Part shown: in pieces, positions 44,586 to 52,104 of the stretch
Layout: each line of letters begins with the position of its first letter
Numbering within the stretch: the stretch's first letter is position 1
Assembly (NCBI RefSeq): GCF_000737325.1
Contig: NZ_CP011125.1
Location: 6,324,001 to 6,388,000, forward strand
DNA: 64,000 nucleotides
Direction: 5' to 3'
Source of the DNA: Sandaracinus amylolyticus
GTDB lineage: Bacteria; Myxococcota_A; Polyangia; Polyangiales; Sandaracinaceae
Notes under the pieces: model-generated
Told to the model about the DNA's origin: nothing
Database searches by the model: none
Seen by the model: only the letters and a program-made list of their open reading frames with translations
Made by a program: the position numbers and the translations under genes

Positions 44586-45117
44586 CGACAAGCGAAGGCG
44601 CGCCGGCGCGCGATCGCTGCTGCGCGACACGCGCGGCGGCGTGCACACCGAGGGCGCGATGGTCGCGGTGTTGCTCGCGACGCTGTTCGGTGGGTTCCTG
44701 TGGATCCACGGGCGCACGCGCGCCGAGATCGACGCCGTGCGCAGCGCCGGCCGCGATCTCTGGCGTCCCGCGCTCGAGGGATGCGACGACGGCGCGCCCG
44801 CACCGGCGCGCGGATGGATCGGCGGCTACCGCGGTGTGCAGCGCGACGTCGCGCCCGAGGCCGCCGATCGTCTCGAGGACGTGCGGACGTCGGACACGGT
44901 CACGAACGAGGTGCGCCACGCGCGGCGCCCCGAGATCCTCGGCGGCGGCCTCGTCGAGGTGCGCACGCGCGCGGGCACGGCCTGCAACACCGCGATGGTC
45001 GAGGGCGAGATCGCGTGGCAGGGCCGCGTCGTCGAGCTCTTCTGCGAGCGATACCCGCTGGAGCCGAACTGGGGAGCCGGCTGCGATCTCGGAGAACGAC
45101 CTCCGAGCGGCGAATGA
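44572..45117 (+). CDS. third Tad pseudopilin, TadF-like
   Basis: The ATG at 44572 (a GTG at 44569 is also possible) lies before the stop of the previous gene. The 181-residue product has a basic leader (RFIDDKRRRAGARSLLRDTRG), then GVHTEGAMVAVLLATLFGGFLW with Glu at +5 after Gly, so it is another class III prepilin. The periplasmic domain contains four cysteines. TadE, TadF and TadG usually occur as a trio, so this is the likely TadF position. The Tad operon ends here; a dispersed repeat follows immediately. Confidence 0.75.
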   Translation: MRFIDDKRRRAGARSLLRDTRGGVHTEGAMVAVLLATLFGGFLWIHGRTRAEIDAVRSAGRDLWRPALEGCDDGAPAPARGWIGGYRGVQRDVAPEAADRLEDVRTSDTVTNEVRHARRPEILGGGLVEVRTRAGTACNTAMVEGEIAWQGRVVELFCERYPLEPNWGAGCDLGERPPSGE

Positions 45118-45177
45118 CTTGCCGGAGTGCTCGCCCCCCAGGTCCCGGACGGGAGGGAACGGCGGGCGAACCGATTT
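45118..45177 (+). repeat. dispersed intergenic repeat, copy A
   Basis: Starting right after the stop at 45117, the sequence CTTGCCGGAGTGCTCG then CAGGTCCCGGACGGGAG then GGGCGAACCGATTT is shared with copy B at 53563-53648. Both copies follow the stop codon of a plus-strand gene at once. Confidence 0.8.
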
Positions 45178-45178
45178 C

Positions 45179-46345
45179 TCAACGAGACGCTGCGGCGCAA
45201 CGCACGTCGCGCGTCTCGATCGCGAGCCCACCATCGCGCCGCGCGTAGGCCACCACGAACCCATCTGCGCGCCGCGCGACGTCCGCGACGAACGCACCCT
45301 CGATCGCGACGCGCGGCGCGATCGCATCGCCGGCTCCGTCGCGCACCTCGAGCTCGAGCCGCTCGCCGCCCCCCACGATCGCCGCCGTCCTGCGCGTCGC
45401 GAACGGCTGCGGCGGCGCCTCGCCCGGCGGCACCGCGCGCACGTCGCCGCGGACCTCTCCGTCCGCGCCGATGCGCACGAAGATCGGCCGCGCGAACTCG
45501 AACGCCGCGATCACCGAGAGCGCGCCCGCGTACCACTGGAACGACTCGAGCACGAGCGCCTCGTGCAGCGCCTCCACGTCGTGCTCGTCGAGCTGCGTCG
45601 AGAGCACGACGCCGCTGGTCGCGTCCTCCGCCGCGCCGTGCCGCCACAGCACGGCCCAGCTCCCGCCCGACACCGCGAGCCCGAGGATCTCCGTCGCTTG
45701 CTCGCGCGCGTCGATCCCGTCTCCCAGCGCACGCGTCGTCACCTCGAGCGAGCCCTCCCCCGCCGCGATCCGATCGAGCTCCGGCTGCGGGCCCGCGCTC
45801 GTCCGCGCGATCCACACCGCGTCGCCGCTCGCGCCCACGCGCACCGTGCGCAGCGCGCCGGGCAGCTCGATGATCACCGCCTCCGAGCGCACGCCCGCAT
45901 CGGGCCCGAGGAGACGCGCGGCCAGACAATGGGTCGCCTCGTGACCCTCGGGGCACGCACCCCGCGTGATCACCACGAAGCGCTCGCCGTCGATCGCCTC
46001 GAGCGCGAAGAGCCCTTCCGCGCCCGGCATCGCGATCGGCTGCGGCGCCGCACCCTCGACCACGCGCGACGCGATCGCCGACACCGACCCGGCGTCCGCG
46101 TCGACCACGATCATCTGCGAGGTGTCGCCCACCGCGATCGCGACGCCGCGCACACGCGACAGACCGCTCGCGAACCGCGTGGGCTCGCCCGCCGTGCACT
46201 GCGCGACGAACCTCGGATCGTGCCGCGGCGCCGGCGACGTCGTCGTCGCTTCACGCGGCGGTGGCGGCGCGCCTTCGCGCTCCCCACCGCCGCACCCAGC
46301 CATGATCGCGATCGCTGCGATCCCTCCGAGAGCGAGCCTGCGCAC
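45179..46345 (-). CDS. lipoprotein with WD/propeller-like beta repeats, unknown
   Basis: The 388-residue product starts MRRLALGGIAAIAIMAGC, a lipoprotein signal (Cys18), with a Glu/Pro-rich linker. The mature part is a series of four-stranded beta units such as SRVRGVAIAVGDTSQMIVVDAD, SAGALRTVRVGASGDAVWIARTS and LGLAVSGGSWAVLWRHG, which suggests a six- to seven-bladed propeller. Cysteines are few (MTGAC, THCLAAR). No catalytic motif is seen. Its 3' end meets the Tad operon's end, and its start is 34 bp from the hydroxylase gene on the same strand. Confidence 0.72.
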   Translation of the reverse strand: MRRLALGGIAAIAIMAGCGGGEREGAPPPPREATTTSPAPRHDPRFVAQCTAGEPTRFASGLSRVRGVAIAVGDTSQMIVVDADAGSVSAIASRVVEGAAPQPIAMPGAEGLFALEAIDGERFVVITRGACPEGHEATHCLAARLLGPDAGVRSEAVIIELPGALRTVRVGASGDAVWIARTSAGPQPELDRIAAGEGSLEVTTRALGDGIDAREQATEILGLAVSGGSWAVLWRHGAAEDATSGVVLSTQLDEHDVEALHEALVLESFQWYAGALSVIAAFEFARPIFVRIGADGEVRGDVRAVPPGEAPPQPFATRRTAAIVGGGERLELEVRDGAGDAIAPRVAIEGAFVADVARRADGFVVAYARRDGGLAIETRDVRCAAASR

Positions 46346-46378
46346 GAGACGCGCGTCTACCAGCGCGCGCCTCGCGTG

Positions 46379-46975
46379 TCACGCGCTCGCGGGCTCGGCC
46401 TCGATCGGCGCGCTCTCGCTCGCGTCCGCCGGCTGCGCGGCCTTCTCGGCCGCGCGCTGCTTCCGGCGCTCCATCGCCTTCTGCATGCGCGCGCGATCCT
46501 CGAGCTCGCGCTGCGTGCCCACGTACGGCACGCGCGTGCCCATCAGGACGTCGAACCACGGGTGCGTCACGCACCAGTTCTTGTCCTGGTCGGGCCCCAT
46601 GTGATGGTCGTAGTGCCAGGGCAGGTGCTCGCGCGCCCACTCCGGGTCCATGTGCGAGCGCTTGTGCTTCCGGTAGTAGTCGATCGCGCTGAACACCACC
46701 GTCGCGGTGAAGAACGGCGCGATCGGGAAGAGCGGCAGGTGCGCCGCCGCGCCGAGCGTGAGCATCAGCGCCTCTTTGCCCTGCGCGTGCCAGCCGAACA
46801 CCGAGCGGTCGTAGTCGGGATCGTGGTGCCCGTGGAGGCGCACGTTCCGGTGGTGCTCGACCCAGTGGAACTGCCACAAGCCGCCCTTCTTCCGGCCGCG
46901 CTCGTGGAGGATGTACTTGTGGATCACCCACTCGCTCGCGTTCGCGTAGAGCAGCCCGAGAGGAATCCCGATCAC
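46379..46975 (-). CDS. fatty-acid hydroxylase/sterol desaturase-like membrane protein
   Basis: The 198-residue protein has a short membrane start (IGIPLGLLYANASEW), then His boxes typical of integral-membrane di-iron hydroxylases: EWVIHKYILHE, HWVEHHRNVRLHGHHD, and HLPWHYDHHMGPD. A central membrane segment FPIAPFFTATVVFSAIDYYR lies between boxes. It would hydroxylate or desaturate a lipid. The C-terminal 50 residues are a Lys/Ala/Glu tail. The family name is given at the superfamily level because the third box is partly altered. It is divergent from a TetR gene with a palindrome between them. Confidence 0.83.
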   Translation of the reverse strand: MIGIPLGLLYANASEWVIHKYILHERGRKKGGLWQFHWVEHHRNVRLHGHHDPDYDRSVFGWHAQGKEALMLTLGAAAHLPLFPIAPFFTATVVFSAIDYYRKHKRSHMDPEWAREHLPWHYDHHMGPDQDKNWCVTHPWFDVLMGTRVPYVGTQRELEDRARMQKAMERRKQRAAEKAAQPADASESAPIEAEPASA

Positions 46976-47011
46976 GACGCACCTCCCTCGCTCGGCCCCG
47001 TCACACCAAAC

Positions 47012-47029
47012 GATGACCGGACAGTCATC
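47012..47029. promoter_or_regulatory. likely TetR operator between hydroxylase and TetR genes
   Basis: GATGACCGGACAGTCATC is a palindrome with 6-bp arms (GATGAC/GTCATC) around a 6-bp core. It sits in the 156-bp intergenic space between the divergent hydroxylase gene (start 46975) and the TetR gene (start 47132). An AT-rich stretch CTTTTATG follows, as in a promoter core. Location and symmetry fit a TetR-family operator that controls both genes. Confidence 0.65.
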
Positions 47030-47131
47030 CTTTTATGTGACATCCCACGCGCCGTGTCCAGTCGGACTTCGGCGCGTGCGGTCCGGGCGTCGTCGGCATC
47101 GCCGGGCGAAGAAGGAGTCGCCGCGGTCGCC

Positions 47132-47782
47132 GTGAAGCGCGCACCGAAAGAGCGCCCCGGCCCGCCGGGCGGCAAGCGCGACGTCAACCGCAAGCAGCGG
47201 ACGCAGGCGATCGCGCACGCCGCGCTCGGGCTCTTCCTCGAGAAGGGCGTCGAGGCCGTCACGATCGACGACATCGCGCGCGAGGCGGACGTCGCGAAGG
47301 GCAGCTTCTACCGCTACTTCGAGGACAAGACCGAGCTGGTCGACGCGATCTTCGAGCCGGTGTCCACGCTCGTGCGCGCGGCGATGCAGCGCTGCGAGGA
47401 CGCGCTCAACGCGGCGAACGATCGCGAGTCGCTGGTGCAGGCGTACCAGGGGCTCGCGCGCGATCTGATCCCCGTCGCGGTCGGCTATCTCGACGTCGTG
47501 CGCTTGTATCTGCAGGAGAACCGCGCGCCCGGTCACGGCGCCCGCGCGCCAATCCGCGCGCTCGCGCTCGACATCGAGAAGAACGCGGTGAAGCTCACCG
47601 AGATCGCGGTGCAGAAGGAGCTGCTGCGCGTGCCCGATCCGCGCATCTCCGCGCTCGCCGTCGTCGGCGCGATCGAGCAGCTCGCGCTCGGCTTCCTCCA
47701 CGGTCGCCTCGACGCACCGCCGCCGCAGGTCGCGAGCACGCTGATCGATCTCGTGCTCGAAGGTCTGCGGATCCGTCGATGA
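47132..47782 (+). CDS. TetR-family transcriptional regulator
   Basis: From GTG 47132 the 216-residue product has a basic N-terminus, then the TetR helix-turn-helix: AIAHAALGLFLEKGVEAVTIDDIAREADVAKGSFYRYFEDK. The C-terminal ligand domain is all-helical (LDVVRLYLQENRAPG, LTEIAVQKELLRVPD). GTG is supported by GAAGGAG about 12 bp upstream. It is divergent from the fatty-acid hydroxylase and likely represses it and itself at the palindrome 47012-47029. A membrane protein gene overlaps its stop by 4 bp. Confidence 0.9.
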   Translation: MKRAPKERPGPPGGKRDVNRKQRTQAIAHAALGLFLEKGVEAVTIDDIAREADVAKGSFYRYFEDKTELVDAIFEPVSTLVRAAMQRCEDALNAANDRESLVQAYQGLARDLIPVAVGYLDVVRLYLQENRAPGHGARAPIRALALDIEKNAVKLTEIAVQKELLRVPDPRISALAVVGAIEQLALGFLHGRLDAPPPQVASTLIDLVLEGLRIRR

Positions 47783-48234
47783 GCACCGAGCGCTCGACCA
47801 CGACGGTGCCCGCGGGCGGCGAGCCCAAGGGCACGCCGATCCGCAGCGTGCTCGCGATCGTCGGCGGATGGATCACGCTGTTCGTGCTCGGCCAGCTGTT
47901 CCTCGGCGTGATCGCGTCGACGATGCCCGGCGACATCCCGTCGGGCGAAGGCACGCAGCCCACCGAGCGCGGCCTCGCGATCTGGCTCGCGGGGATGCTG
48001 CCGAACGGGATCGTCGCGGGCGTGATCACGGCGCGGCTCGCGGGCTGGGCGCCGATCGCGCACGCCGCGGTGCTCGGCGGGATCATCGGGTTCTTCGGGA
48101 TGGTCAGCAGCGACGAGGCGCGCGGTCTCCCCGCGTGGTTCGCGATCGGTCGCGCGCTGATGCCCGTCGTGTCGATCGTGCTCGGCGGCGTCGTCGCGCG
48201 CGCGATCGACGTACGACGCGGCAAGCGCGCATGA
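47779..48234 (+). CDS. small membrane protein, co-translated with TetR gene
   Basis: The ATG at 47779 overlaps the TetR stop (ATGA). The 151-residue product has four membrane helices: AIVGGWITLFVLGQLFLGVIA, GLAIWLAGMLPNGIVAGVITA, AHAAVLGGIIGFFGMV and ALMPVVSIVLGGVVARAI. It has the look of a 'hypothetical integral membrane protein' that occurs with many TetR genes, but no family is recognised. It overlaps the epimerase gene by 4 bp. Confidence 0.78.
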   Translation: MSTERSTTTVPAGGEPKGTPIRSVLAIVGGWITLFVLGQLFLGVIASTMPGDIPSGEGTQPTERGLAIWLAGMLPNGIVAGVITARLAGWAPIAHAAVLGGIIGFFGMVSSDEARGLPAWFAIGRALMPVVSIVLGGVVARAIDVRRGKRA

Positions 48235-49190
48235 ACCGCACGGTCCGCGCCGAGCGCTGGCCGATCGCGGGCACGTTCACGATCGCGCGCGGCGCGAAGA
48301 CCGAGGCCGAGGTCGTCGTCGTCGAGCTCGTCGACGGCGCGCACGTCGGCCGCGGCGAGTGCGTGCCCTACGCGCGCTACGGCGAGACGACGGCGAGCGT
48401 CATCGCGGCGATCGACGAGGAGCGCGCGCTCGATCGACGCTCGCTCACCGCACGCGGCGCCGCGCGGAGCGCGCTCGATCTCGCGCTGTGGGATCTCGAG
48501 GCCAAGCGCACGGGGCGCGGCGTCGCGGAGCTCGCCGGGCTCGACGTGCCCGCGCCGTTCGTGACCGCGACGACGATCTCGATCGACACGCCCGAGCACA
48601 TGGCGAGCGCGGCGCGCGCGCTCGATCGTCCGCTGCTGAAGCTCAAGCTCGCAGGCGACGGCGCCGATCTCGATCGCGTGCGCGCGGTGCGCGACGCAGC
48701 GCCGCGCGCGATGCTGTGGGTCGACGCGAACGAGGGCTGGGACGCGACGACGTACGACGCGCTCGCGCCGAGGCTCGCCGCGCTCGGCGTCGCGCTCCTC
48801 GAGCAGCCCCTCCCGGCGGCGCACGACCACGCGCTGCGCGGACGCGCGCGCCCGATTCCGATCTGCGCGGACGAGTCCGCGCACGACGCGCACACGATCG
48901 CGTCGCTCGCCGATCGCTACGACGCGGTGAACGTGAAGCTCGACAAAGCGGGCGGGCTCACCGGCGCGATCGCGACGATCGACGCGGCGCGCGCCGCGGG
49001 CCTGCGCGTCGCCCTCGGATGCATGGTGTGCACGTCGCTCGCGATCGCGCCTGCGTGCCTGCTCGTCTCGCGCGCCGACTGGATCGATCTCGACGGCTCG
49101 ATCCTGCTCGCGCGCGATCGCGAGGGCGGTGCGCGCTTCGAGGCGGGAAGGCTCGTCCCTCCGTCGCGCGCGCTCTGGGGTGCCGGCTAG
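48231..49190 (+). CDS. dipeptide (L-Ala-D/L-Glu) epimerase, enolase superfamily
   Basis: The 319-residue product is a member of the muconate-lactonizing branch. Landmarks are the capping-loop Thr/Ala and PYARYGET (the 20s loop), catalytic Lys pair in LLKLKLAG (about 136-140), metal ligands in WVDANEGW, LLEQPLPA and ICADESAHD, and the second catalytic Lys in NVKLDKAGG. The final DLDGS motif fits Ala-Glu epimerases, which recycle murein peptides. It probably converts an L,D to L,L dipeptide, but specificity cannot be fixed from sequence. It is third in the TetR operon. Confidence 0.87.
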   Translation: MNRTVRAERWPIAGTFTIARGAKTEAEVVVVELVDGAHVGRGECVPYARYGETTASVIAAIDEERALDRRSLTARGAARSALDLALWDLEAKRTGRGVAELAGLDVPAPFVTATTISIDTPEHMASAARALDRPLLKLKLAGDGADLDRVRAVRDAAPRAMLWVDANEGWDATTYDALAPRLAALGVALLEQPLPAAHDHALRGRARPIPICADESAHDAHTIASLADRYDAVNVKLDKAGGLTGAIATIDAARAAGLRVALGCMVCTSLAIAPACLLVSRADWIDLDGSILLARDREGGARFEAGRLVPPSRALWGAG

Positions 49191-49229
49191 AACTGGCGCT
49201 CGATGCGCAGTCGCGGTACCGCAGCGAGC

Positions 49230-49508
49230 ATGCGCGAGACCGTGATCGCGATCGGATTGCTGTCGATGCTGGCCGGGTGCGGCGGGGCGCGGACGCGCGT
49301 CATCGGCGAGCACGAGGTGCGCTGGGAAGGCGAGCGGCACGACGCGCGCCTCGCGATCGACGGACGTCCGGTGCGCGTCGTCTGGGACGAGGTCGCGGGC
49401 GCCTATCGCGCGCCGGGCTGCGACTTCGGGCCCGCAGCCACGCTCGAGTCGCTCGCCGAGCAGGTCGTCGCGACCTCTCCGCAGAGCTGCGAGTCGCTCG
49501 AGCGATGA
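49230..49508 (+). CDS. small lipoprotein, unknown
   Basis: From ATG 49230 the 92-residue product starts MRETVIAIGLLSMLAGC, a lipoprotein signal; an upstream ATG at 49203 adds nine residues without improving it. The mature part has GEHEVRWEGERHDARLAIDGRPVRVVWDE, a beta-rich fold, and two cysteines near the end (APGCDFG, QSCESLER). A perfect 13-bp hairpin follows the stop. Confidence 0.7.
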   Translation: MRETVIAIGLLSMLAGCGGARTRVIGEHEVRWEGERHDARLAIDGRPVRVVWDEVAGAYRAPGCDFGPAATLESLAEQVVATSPQSCESLER

Positions 49509-49509
49509 T

Positions 49510-49545
49510 CGACGAATCGTAGCATCACGAGTCTACGATTCGTCG
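49510..49545 (+). terminator. 13-bp perfect hairpin after the small lipoprotein gene
   Basis: CGACGAATCGTAG and CTACGATTCGTCG pair perfectly across a 10-base loop, beginning 1 bp after the stop at 49508. No T-run follows. It is the strongest terminator-like hairpin in this part of the window. Confidence 0.65.
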
Positions 49546-49647
49546 CATCGCGCCGCGGAAGCCGCTTGGGTTTTCCGCAGAATCGCGCGCTCTTCACGCT
49601 GGCGCGCCCGCTGCTCGGACGCCTCGCTCGAACGAGGAGGCACCGAG

Positions 49648-51090
49648 ATGAACCTGCAGATCCCGAAGCGTCGTCGTCGTGCGTGGGGGCTCGCCGCGGC
49701 CGCGGTCGCGCTCGCCACCGGCGGCATCGTCCTCTCCACCACGCCGGAGCCCGCGAGCGCCGTGCCCGCGCTCGTCGCGCCGACCGTTGCGTCGCCCACG
49801 ACCGCGAGCGGCGCGCCGCGCGTCGCGCTGCAGGGCCCGCGCGTCGACGGCTTCTTCGCGTTCACCGAGGGCGCGGCGCTCGAGGGCGGCGTGCGCGCGC
49901 TCTACGCCGAGCTGCGCCTCACGGGGGAGCAGGGCGGCGTCGCGCGCCGCGCGCCGGTCTCGCTCGCGGTCGTGCTCGATCACTCGGGGTCGATGAACGG
50001 CGACAAGATCGTGCAGGCGCGCGAGGCCGTCGTGTCGCTCCTCGCACGCATGCACGACGACGATCGCCTCGCGGTGATCGTCTACGACCACGAGGCGCAG
50101 GTGCTGCAGCCGCTCGCGAGCGTGCGCGAGCTGCGCGAGACGCTTCCCGCGCGTGTCCGCGCCGTCACCGCCGACGGCGGGACGAACATCCCCGCGGGCC
50201 TCGATCTCGGCGCGCGCGCGCTCGCCGCCGCGCCGAGCGATCACGTGCGACGCCTGGTGCTCGTCTCCGACGGACAGGACGGCTCGGGCGAGGCGCTGCC
50301 CTCGATCGCGACGCGCGTCGCGTCGCGCGCATCGGAGCGCGTGACCACGTCGTCGCTCGGCATCGGCGTCGACTACGACGAGCGCTTCCTCGGGACCGTC
50401 GCGGACTCGGGCCGCGGCAACTACGCGTTCCTCAGCGACGGCGCGCAGCTCGATCCGTTCCTCCGCCAGGAGCTCGAGCAGGCGTCGAGCACGGTCGCCG
50501 ACGACGTGGTCGCGGAGATCGATCTCCCCGCGGGCGCGATGCTGCGCCACGCGCACGGCGCAGTCGCGTCGATCGAAGGCACGCGCGTGCGGCTCCCGCT
50601 CGGGACGCTCTTCGCGGGCGAGCGCCGCAAGGTCGTGCTCGAGCTCGCGGCGCCGATCGGTGCGTCGGGCTCGCTCGCGAGCAGCGCGGTGCGCGTGCGC
50701 TACGTGACCGTCGAGGACGGGACCGCGCGCGCGATCGACGGCGGTGTGGCCTCGGTGCGCGCGGTCGCGAGCGCGAGCGAGGTCGAGGCGTCGCGCGACG
50801 TCGAGCTGCACGCCGACGCGCTCGCGACCGCGATCGATGCGCAGCAGGTCGCCGCGATCACCGCGTGGCAGGAGGGCCGCCGCGACGAGGCGCTGCGCAT
50901 GACCGACACCAACCTCGCTGAGCTCCAGCGCGCGAACGCGGCCGCGCCCTCCCCTGCGTACGCCGCGCGCATCGACGCGCTTCGCCGCGATCGCTCGAGC
51001 TTCGAGCAGACGGAGGCGGCTTCGGGCGCGGGACGCTCGTACTCGCTGAGCCGTGGTGCCGCGCGCCGCGCGTCCGCGGAGGCCTTCTGA
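49648..51090 (+). CDS. secreted von Willebrand factor A-domain protein
   Basis: The 480-residue product has a signal peptide (basic RRRRAW then GLAAAAVALATGGIVLS). The vWA domain starts PVSLAVVLDHSGSMNGDKI, with a full MIDAS D111-x-S113-x-S115, and has the later Thr (ADGGTNIPAGL) and Asp (LVLVSDGQDGSG) ligands, so metal binding is likely. After it comes a beta-sandwich with Ig-like strands (about 290-360) and a C-terminal helical region. An acidic ligand or surface partner is expected but unknown. A good ribosome site (GAGGAGGCACCGAG) precedes the ATG. Confidence 0.88.
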   Translation: MNLQIPKRRRRAWGLAAAAVALATGGIVLSTTPEPASAVPALVAPTVASPTTASGAPRVALQGPRVDGFFAFTEGAALEGGVRALYAELRLTGEQGGVARRAPVSLAVVLDHSGSMNGDKIVQAREAVVSLLARMHDDDRLAVIVYDHEAQVLQPLASVRELRETLPARVRAVTADGGTNIPAGLDLGARALAAAPSDHVRRLVLVSDGQDGSGEALPSIATRVASRASERVTTSSLGIGVDYDERFLGTVADSGRGNYAFLSDGAQLDPFLRQELEQASSTVADDVVAEIDLPAGAMLRHAHGAVASIEGTRVRLPLGTLFAGERRKVVLELAAPIGASGSLASSAVRVRYVTVEDGTARAIDGGVASVRAVASASEVEASRDVELHADALATAIDAQQVAAITAWQEGRRDEALRMTDTNLAELQRANAAAPSPAYAARIDALRRDRSSFEQTEAASGAGRSYSLSRGAARRASAEAF

Positions 51091-51101
51091 TGCTCGCGCC
51101 T

Positions 51102-51210
51102 GGTTGCCGGGAGCGGTCTTGGAAGGCCCCTCCCCCCGCCCGGCGGAGCCGGATCGGGTCCCCCCACCCCGAACACTCCGCGCGGGGCCCCAGCCCCGCT
51201 TGGGGCAACC
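51102..51210. repeat. dispersed intergenic element, relative of the 6.8-kb array
   Basis: The element is bounded by GGTTGCC and GGCAACC (7-bp inverted repeat) and contains the hairpin GCGGGGC-CCA-GCCCCGC. Its part CGCGCGGGGCCCCAGCCCCG aligns with the array unit core GCGCGGGTCCTCAGCCCGCT at 6839-7315. It abuts the next start codon by 1 bp, where no ribosome site is visible. Confidence 0.7.
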
Positions 51211-51211
51211 G

Positions 51212-52030
51212 ATGACTCGCTACACGCTGGTGTCGATCGGCGTGCTCGGGCTCACGCTGCTCGTCGCGGAGACGCTGCGCGCGATGCCTGCCGGTCCTGC
51301 AGCGCTGGGCCTCGCGCTGTTCGGCGCCGCGCTCGCGCCGATGATCTCGGGCGCGCCGACGCCGCTCGCGGTCGGGCTCGGCGCGATCGCTGCGCTGGCG
51401 TGGGCGTGGCTGCGGCCCGTCGCGCCGATCGCCGCCGGCGCGGTGGTCGCGGCGATGATCTACGCGTCGCGCGCGCTGCGCTCGCGCGACGTCGCCGCGG
51501 TGATCACGCACCTCGCGATCGCCGCGATCGGCGGTGCGAGCGCGACGTGGGTGCTCGCGCGCTTCGGCGACGGCGACGCGTGGGTGCGCGTGATCGCGAT
51601 CACGACGGCGATGTTGCTCGTGTCGTTGCCGTTCGCGCTGCACGCGGAGGACGCGCGGGTGTCGGCGCTCGTCTCGCTCGCGCGGCGCAGCCGCGGCCCC
51701 GCGCGTTGGCGTCTCCTGCGCGCGGCCGCGCTGCAGCGTCGCGCGATCGAGAACGCGTTCCCGCTCGCGCGCGACGAGCGGCGCCGCATCGAGCGCGCGC
51801 TGCGCACGGTGCATCGGCTCGGCGAAGCGCGCGCGGACGCGGGCGTCGCGGACCTGGTCGCGATCGATCGCGCGCTGGGCGCGCACGTCGCGGGGATCGC
51901 GCGGCTGATGCGCGCGCTGCGCGCTCGATGGGCGTGCGGCGAGGCGATCGACGGCGGCGACGCGCGCGAGCTCGACGCGGCGCGCGAGCGCGCTGCAGCG
52001 GAAGCGGCCGCGCTCGAAGAGCTGGCGTGA
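51212..52030 (+). CDS. integral membrane protein, unknown
   Basis: The ATG at 51212 follows directly after the repeat element; no ribosome site is seen, which is odd. The 272-residue product has four to five N-terminal membrane helices (LVSIGVLGLTLLVAETL, GPAALGLALFGAALAPMI, LAVGLGAIAALAWAWLRPVA, VVAAMIYASRALRSR) and a long charged C-terminal helical part (DERRRIERALRTVHRLGEA). No family is recognised. The vWA gene upstream and the S1 gene downstream are on the same strand. Confidence 0.75.
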   Translation: MTRYTLVSIGVLGLTLLVAETLRAMPAGPAALGLALFGAALAPMISGAPTPLAVGLGAIAALAWAWLRPVAPIAAGAVVAAMIYASRALRSRDVAAVITHLAIAAIGGASATWVLARFGDGDAWVRVIAITTAMLLVSLPFALHAEDARVSALVSLARRSRGPARWRLLRAAALQRRAIENAFPLARDERRRIERALRTVHRLGEARADAGVADLVAIDRALGAHVAGIARLMRALRARWACGEAIDGGDARELDAARERAAAEAAALEELA

Positions 52031-52104
52031 TCTCCTGGAGATCGCTCGCAATTCCGCAGATCGAGGGCGGCTCGGAGGGCGCGTGCTACGGTGCGCGCCC
52101 TCAT

